From positions 4,881,187-4,945,186 of the forward strand of contig NZ_LN831776.1 in assembly GCF_000981585.1 (NCBI RefSeq): DNA of 64,000 nucleotides, read 5' to 3'. The stretch is from Paenibacillus riograndensis SBR5 (GTDB lineage Bacteria > Bacillota > Bacilli > Paenibacillales > Paenibacillaceae). Position 1 is the stretch's first letter, and each line of letters begins with the position of its first letter. Positions 61,201 to 64,000 of this stretch are shown in pieces. The notes below the pieces were generated by a model, which saw only the letters and a program-made list of their open reading frames with translations, had not been told where the DNA came from and did not search any database. Both the position numbers and the translations under genes were made by a program.

Positions 61201-63974
61201 TCCCCCTCGGCACTGGCGCTTAGTGCCAGTATATCGGTCTGCGGATTGTAGATCTGACTGTGGGTGTGCAGGGAATCCGCACTCGCCATTTGCGTCAGCT
61301 TGTCCCAGGAGCTGCCGCTTGCGATATTTTCCAGAGCGCTGCCTGTGCCAACCTTCCATTTGCGTTCACTCTCGTTCCAGATAATTCTGGCGGCAGGCTG
61401 CGATTCCCCCCGGTAGACCTCAATCCCGCTCTCATTCGCGGGCGGCGTCCCGCCTTTGAACTTGTTAATCTCGATCACATTATTGGTAACGACCAGGTCT
61501 TCACGCTCAACAGTAGTCGTGGTACCTTTGACAATCAGGTTGCCGTCGACCTTAAGCTGACCTTGCACCGCCAGCCCGCCGCTGATATCCGCACCGTTGT
61601 CGACCGTAAGTGTTCCCTGTACCTCCGCGCTGTTCGTAATCTCAATATCGCCCTTGGCAGTTGCCTGGATTACAGTGTTGCCCTTGCTGTCACTTAGAGA
61701 ATTATGCCGGTGCAGGCCATCCGCATCCGAGCTCACGCCTCCGGTCAGCGCATCCCAATTGCTGCCGTACGCAATATTGGACAGCTCATCTCCCAGCCCC
61801 AGCTTCCATCTGCCGTCCGTTTCGCTCCAGACCAGCCTGGCGCTCGGTTTCTGCTTCCCCCGGTAGACGTCAATGCTGCTCTGGTTCAAGATGGAGCCGT
61901 TGCTTTCGGATTTGTTCAGCTCAATCCGGTTGCTGGCGACAACCAGATCTACTTTGTCCACATAGGTGGTCTTGCCCTTTACCGTCAGGTTGCCCTCGAT
62001 GGTAGCAGAGCCGCCCACATTCAGATCAGCCTTGAGCTCAGAATTGCCCTGGCCCTTCAGGGTTCCGCCAATCTCCAGACTCCCGGAAGCAGACACCTTC
62101 CCATGTTCATCGGCGGAGAGGATCGTTCCCCCTGACGGTGTGCTGAGCGCACTGTGCTTGTGGGCCGCATCGGCCAGTGAGCCGTTCGTCAGCGAATCCC
62201 ATTTGGTTCCATACGGAATGTCGGACATGCTGCCTTCGAGTCCGATTTTCCACTTGCGCTCCGCCTCATTCCATTCCATACGGGCTTTTGGATTCTTTAT
62301 GCCCCGGTATACGTCCAGGCCCCCCTTGCTGCCAAGCACTGCATCATTGTCTGCCTTGTTCACGGTCAGGAAACTGTCCGCCACCTCCTGCTCCACTTTC
62401 TTGACGACTACCTCTTCTTCCCTGACAATCAGCTTGTTGACCGTAAGCGTCTCGCCGACCATCAGTTCATGCGGAATATTTACATTTCCGTCAGCACCAA
62501 TTTCCAGGGCCAGCAGGCTTTTATCCTCATTATGGAATTGTCTGTGGGTATGCAGGGCATCCGCGTTGCCGGTTCCGCCGGTCAGCTCTTCCCACTGCTT
62601 CCCGTCCGGGATATCCGTCATGTCTCCGTTTGCCGTGCCGATCTGCCAGGACTTCGCCGTCTCGTTCCAGGCAATCTTGGCATTAGGCAGTGTCTCTCCC
62701 CGGAAGACCTCCAGCCCGTCCTGCTTGGACACCAGGCTCCCTGACACGGTCAGTGTCTGGTCGATCTGGATGTTGCCCTGCGCATCGGTGCGGAGAGCCG
62801 GCTTCCCGTCCGCCGAATGCAGCTGACTGTGGGAATGCAGGCCATCGGCAAGCGAGCCGCCATGCAGCTGCTCCCACTCTGCTCCATAGGCGACATGGAA
62901 CATGCCGCTGGCCGCGTCCCCCTCCTTCACATCGGTTCCAATCATCCACCCTTTGCTCTTTTCATCCCACAGCAGCTTGGCGCTGGGCTCGTCCTTGCGG
63001 ATGACTTCAAAGCCGCTATTGTTCTCCTTACTGGCATTTTTGTTGAGCGTAACCATATTTCCGCCCACCATGACCTGAGGCACATCCAGTACAGCCATGC
63101 CTCCGCTGACTTCAATCCCGCTTTTGGCAGAGAAAGATCCGGCTACGGCAACGGAACCCGACATATCCACGTCCCCGGAATCATTAACCTTGAACACCTG
63201 TTCACTGCCGGCAGTGACAGCAAGCTCGCCGTTTACATCCAAGGCTCCGTAGGAGCTGATCGCACCGGTTCTCAGATTGCCCGTAAATTCAGTCAAGGCT
63301 GCGTGAACATTGAGCTTGTTTCCCTCTTTTCCATCCTCTTTAACGGAGTTGCTCAAAAAGGGCTGGTCCGGATCTTCCTTGGATCCGACAATAATTTTGT
63401 CAGCCTTAAGCGTTTCTCCGCCTATGGCTCTGGTTACAAGTTGCGTTCCGTCCACGTCAGTATCATAAATCTGGTCGATGCTAAGCGCTCCGTCCTGATT
63501 ATGCTTCAGGGTTACACGGCCTAACAGGATGTCCTTGCGCACATCCTTAGGCTTCAGGGAGCTGGCCTTGATATCCGCTTTTTCCCACACATGAATATTT
63601 TCCCCGCCCCCCTTGAGCAGGTCGGGGTCTGCCAGCTCTTCCATGTAGCTGACTGAAATATAGATCTGATCCGAGGTGCTGTATCCGGACAGATCCAGCA
63701 CCCGCTTCGGATGGGTGTCACTGACCAGAATTTCCTGGCTGATCTCTTCATTGTTGTCCGGGTCCGTGATCCGGTTCAGGGCAAACCCCGGATCAATCTC
63801 TACTTGGGTCAGCTCTTTTGGATTGACCTTAAGCCCGGTGACGACACCCCAATTATGGAAATAACGGTTATGCAGCCCGCGTGCGCGCTTATGATAATTC
63901 TGATCCAGTGTTAAGTCCTCTTCCTTAAGCAGCAGCCCGTTGAAATAATTCATGCGTTTCATATCCTTTGGCAC
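58227..63974 (-). CDS. Giant tail-fibre-like repeat protein with S74-type C-terminal chaperone domain
   Basis: About 1915 residues, the largest gene here. The N terminus (MNYFNGLLLKEEDLTLDQNY, HNWGVVTGLKV) resembles the head of fibre proteins of phage-tail-like systems. Then repeats of about 100-125 residues alternate beta-helix strands (GNLTVKGKTTYVDK, AVSGTLTAKDA) with KWKIG/EWQAGV segments and eight HxH motifs (LHSH, LHTH, AHKH, LHRH, LHTH, GHTH x3), which in phage fibres hold metal ions in a trimer. GIGTPAPAAKLDVNG motifs follow. The C terminus is an S74-like self-cleaving chaperone (SSRTFKENI, then a coiled coil). GTG at 63974 follows GGGAGGAG by seven bases, so the gene appears complete; an in-frame ATG at 63998 is an alternative. 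No other phage gene is visible. It may be a surface adhesin or part of a contractile system to the right. Confidence 0.85.
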   Translation of the reverse strand: MPKDMKRMNYFNGLLLKEEDLTLDQNYHKRARGLHNRYFHNWGVVTGLKVNPKELTQVEIDPGFALNRITDPDNNEEISQEILVSDTHPKRVLDLSGYSTSDQIYISVSYMEELADPDLLKGGGENIHVWEKADIKASSLKPKDVRKDILLGRVTLKHNQDGALSIDQIYDTDVDGTQLVTRAIGGETLKADKIIVGSKEDPDQPFLSNSVKEDGKEGNKLNVHAALTEFTGNLRTGAISSYGALDVNGELAVTAGSEQVFKVNDSGDVDMSGSVAVAGSFSAKSGIEVSGGMAVLDVPQVMVGGNMVTLNKNASKENNSGFEVIRKDEPSAKLLWDEKSKGWMIGTDVKEGDAASGMFHVAYGAEWEQLHGGSLADGLHSHSQLHSADGKPALRTDAQGNIQIDQTLTVSGSLVSKQDGLEVFRGETLPNAKIAWNETAKSWQIGTANGDMTDIPDGKQWEELTGGTGNADALHTHRQFHNEDKSLLALEIGADGNVNIPHELMVGETLTVNKLIVREEEVVVKKVEQEVADSFLTVNKADNDAVLGSKGGLDVYRGIKNPKARMEWNEAERKWKIGLEGSMSDIPYGTKWDSLTNGSLADAAHKHSALSTPSGGTILSADEHGKVSASGSLEIGGTLKGQGNSELKADLNVGGSATIEGNLTVKGKTTYVDKVDLVVASNRIELNKSESNGSILNQSSIDVYRGKQKPSARLVWSETDGRWKLGLGDELSNIAYGSNWDALTGGVSSDADGLHRHNSLSDSKGNTVIQATAKGDIEITNSAEVQGTLTVDNGADISGGLAVQGQLKVDGNLIVKGTTTTVEREDLVVTNNVIEINKFKGGTPPANESGIEVYRGESQPAARIIWNESERKWKVGTGSALENIASGSSWDKLTQMASADSLHTHSQIYNPQTDILALSASAEGDVDVHHDLTVGSNLTVAGDLEVRGTSASITTDELDIGSPWVTINKDGGEVSSLSGGGLEIYRGPNQPAAKITWDETKDEWQLATPTEPAAMVVDTSGNVNVPGGLKAANASVLGAVTAASAAIAGTVTVGDGLEVLQGTETSAQIKWAKDRWKLGTAGKTVLSLTRSGKVGVGTDNPTEVLDVAGKAVFRTEAEIAGAATFSGKVTAHGEATFEGDAAFNKAIHAADLAVSKNAVVAGNVVAGGFEAPRGLDSSGKELPNARIVWNNVQKAWFYGDGVTLSEFGTGKGGQNKLYNALGDTIALFADSEGRVGIGTNTPLALMDVKIKGGLTAFSVTGAGNVGIGTYDPKSKLDVQGDTAVAGTLTAVNAVISKDLTVTGNLTVNGDTVMINAATLEVEDNIIRVNKYAPQATPVVKNAGLEVFRGGTALPAQLIWDETADEWQAGVPNALKAIEFKGHTHPEFAELSGAFTVVSGNVGIGTPAPAAKLDVNGNVAVSGKLTAVDAAASGTLTAKDATVSGALTAKDATVSGVLTAKDAAISGSLTLGQGIAVDRGADPKAQLLWDESTDAWQAGVAGSMKQLSYSGHTHPELTALTGVLKIASGNLGIGTVAPTAKLDVNGNAVVSGKMTVVDTAISGTLTAKDATVSGSLTLSQGIAVERGTDPKAQILWNEALDEWQVGVAGSLKQLAYSGHTHQELTDLSAVLKIASGNLGIGTATPAAKLDVNGNAAVSGKLTVADAAVSGTLTAKDAALTGVLTVKDVSLSGTLTVPNATVSATLTAKDAAVSNKLTAKDAVISGSLAVSQGIEVGRGTDKKARIAWDTANNVWQAGIEDNLQTLVCKDHVYDELIQVAGAVTVDSSSNVGIGKTPTDDYKLDVNGNLRATNFAQTSSRTFKENIASLPVKKALELLNKLKPVTFNYKAENAKKQNIGFIAEDVPQIFSTTDHKSVVLMDIIAVLTTVVQKQQKEAQDMRKQVNELQVQVKALAGA

Positions 63975-64000
63975 AATCCCACTCCTCCCGGCTTTCATAG

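Noticed and set aside
58675..62826. Several long open frames on the plus strand opposite the fibre-like gene, up to about 310 residues
   Set aside because: They follow the repeat pattern of the real gene in antisense, have low-complexity Ala/Ser/Pro composition and lack ribosome sites.
1..64000. tRNA, rRNA, riboswitch and T-box search by eye
   Set aside because: No cloverleaf, rRNA-like block or known riboswitch core was found; small RNAs cannot be excluded.

Overview
The window looks like a chromosomal segment of a Paenibacillus-type member of the Firmicutes. Start sites are strong AGGAGG-type Shine-Dalgarno sequences with ATG, GTG or TTG starts. Terminators are short intrinsic hairpins. 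The gene set also fits: SLH-anchored exoprotein, copper-amine-oxidase-like exoprotein, LplB/LplC-type sugar ABC permeases, Bce-type peptide-resistance module, LtaS-type synthase, DUF6809-like small protein, and many AraC/MarR/TetR regulators. Both strands are used, genes sit in short operons, and base composition looks even apart from AT-rich intergenic gaps. I saw no rRNA, tRNA or CRISPR array.

Layout. 1-1916: the end of a LytTR response regulator and its AgrC-like kinase. 1917-6515: single genes (cysteine hydrolase, exported protein, DinB-like remnant, class 3 lipase, DJ-1/PfpI protein). 6603-9600: a MITE-like element, then a minus-strand operon of a DUF6530-like protein, a MoxR/CbbQ-like AAA+ ATPase and a CobT-like VWA protein. 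The ATPase and VWA frames meet at a run of nine A residues, which suggests programmed -1 frameshifting; a five-copy octamer array precedes the operon. 9627-13387: beta-lactamase-like SLH protein, tandem CBM21 exoprotein, small DUF6809-like protein. 13599-17795: DrrAB-type drug exporter divergent from a MarR regulator with a palindromic operator, then uppP. 18054-28336: methyltransferase and a carbohydrate operon (binding lipoprotein, two permeases, MDR dehydrogenase, very large exported propeller protein) with an upstream regulator that fuses a GntR DNA-binding domain to a solute-binding-protein-like domain.

28551-33321 is a Bce-type peptide sensing and detoxification module. 33480-39718 holds LtaS-like synthase, repeat exoproteins and lipoproteins. 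39902-47425 is regulator- and transporter-rich (SDR, isochorismatase-like, MFS, three AraC regulators, LysE exporter, DinB-like). 47485-51226 has lipoproteins, a polysaccharide deacetylase with a YkoP-like partner, and an orphan ABC ATPase. A group II intron, probably class C, occupies about 51467-53392. It lies just past the terminator of a MarR / HSL-esterase / amidohydrolase operon. A TetR/SDR divergent pair follows. The window ends with a 1915-residue fibre-like protein with eight HxH motifs and a C-terminal S74-type chaperone domain.

The most unusual items are the AAA/VWA frameshift cassette, the giant fibre-like protein, the GntR-binding-protein fusion, and several families of structured intergenic repeats. 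Functions are inferred from motifs and recalled family features only; no database search was possible.
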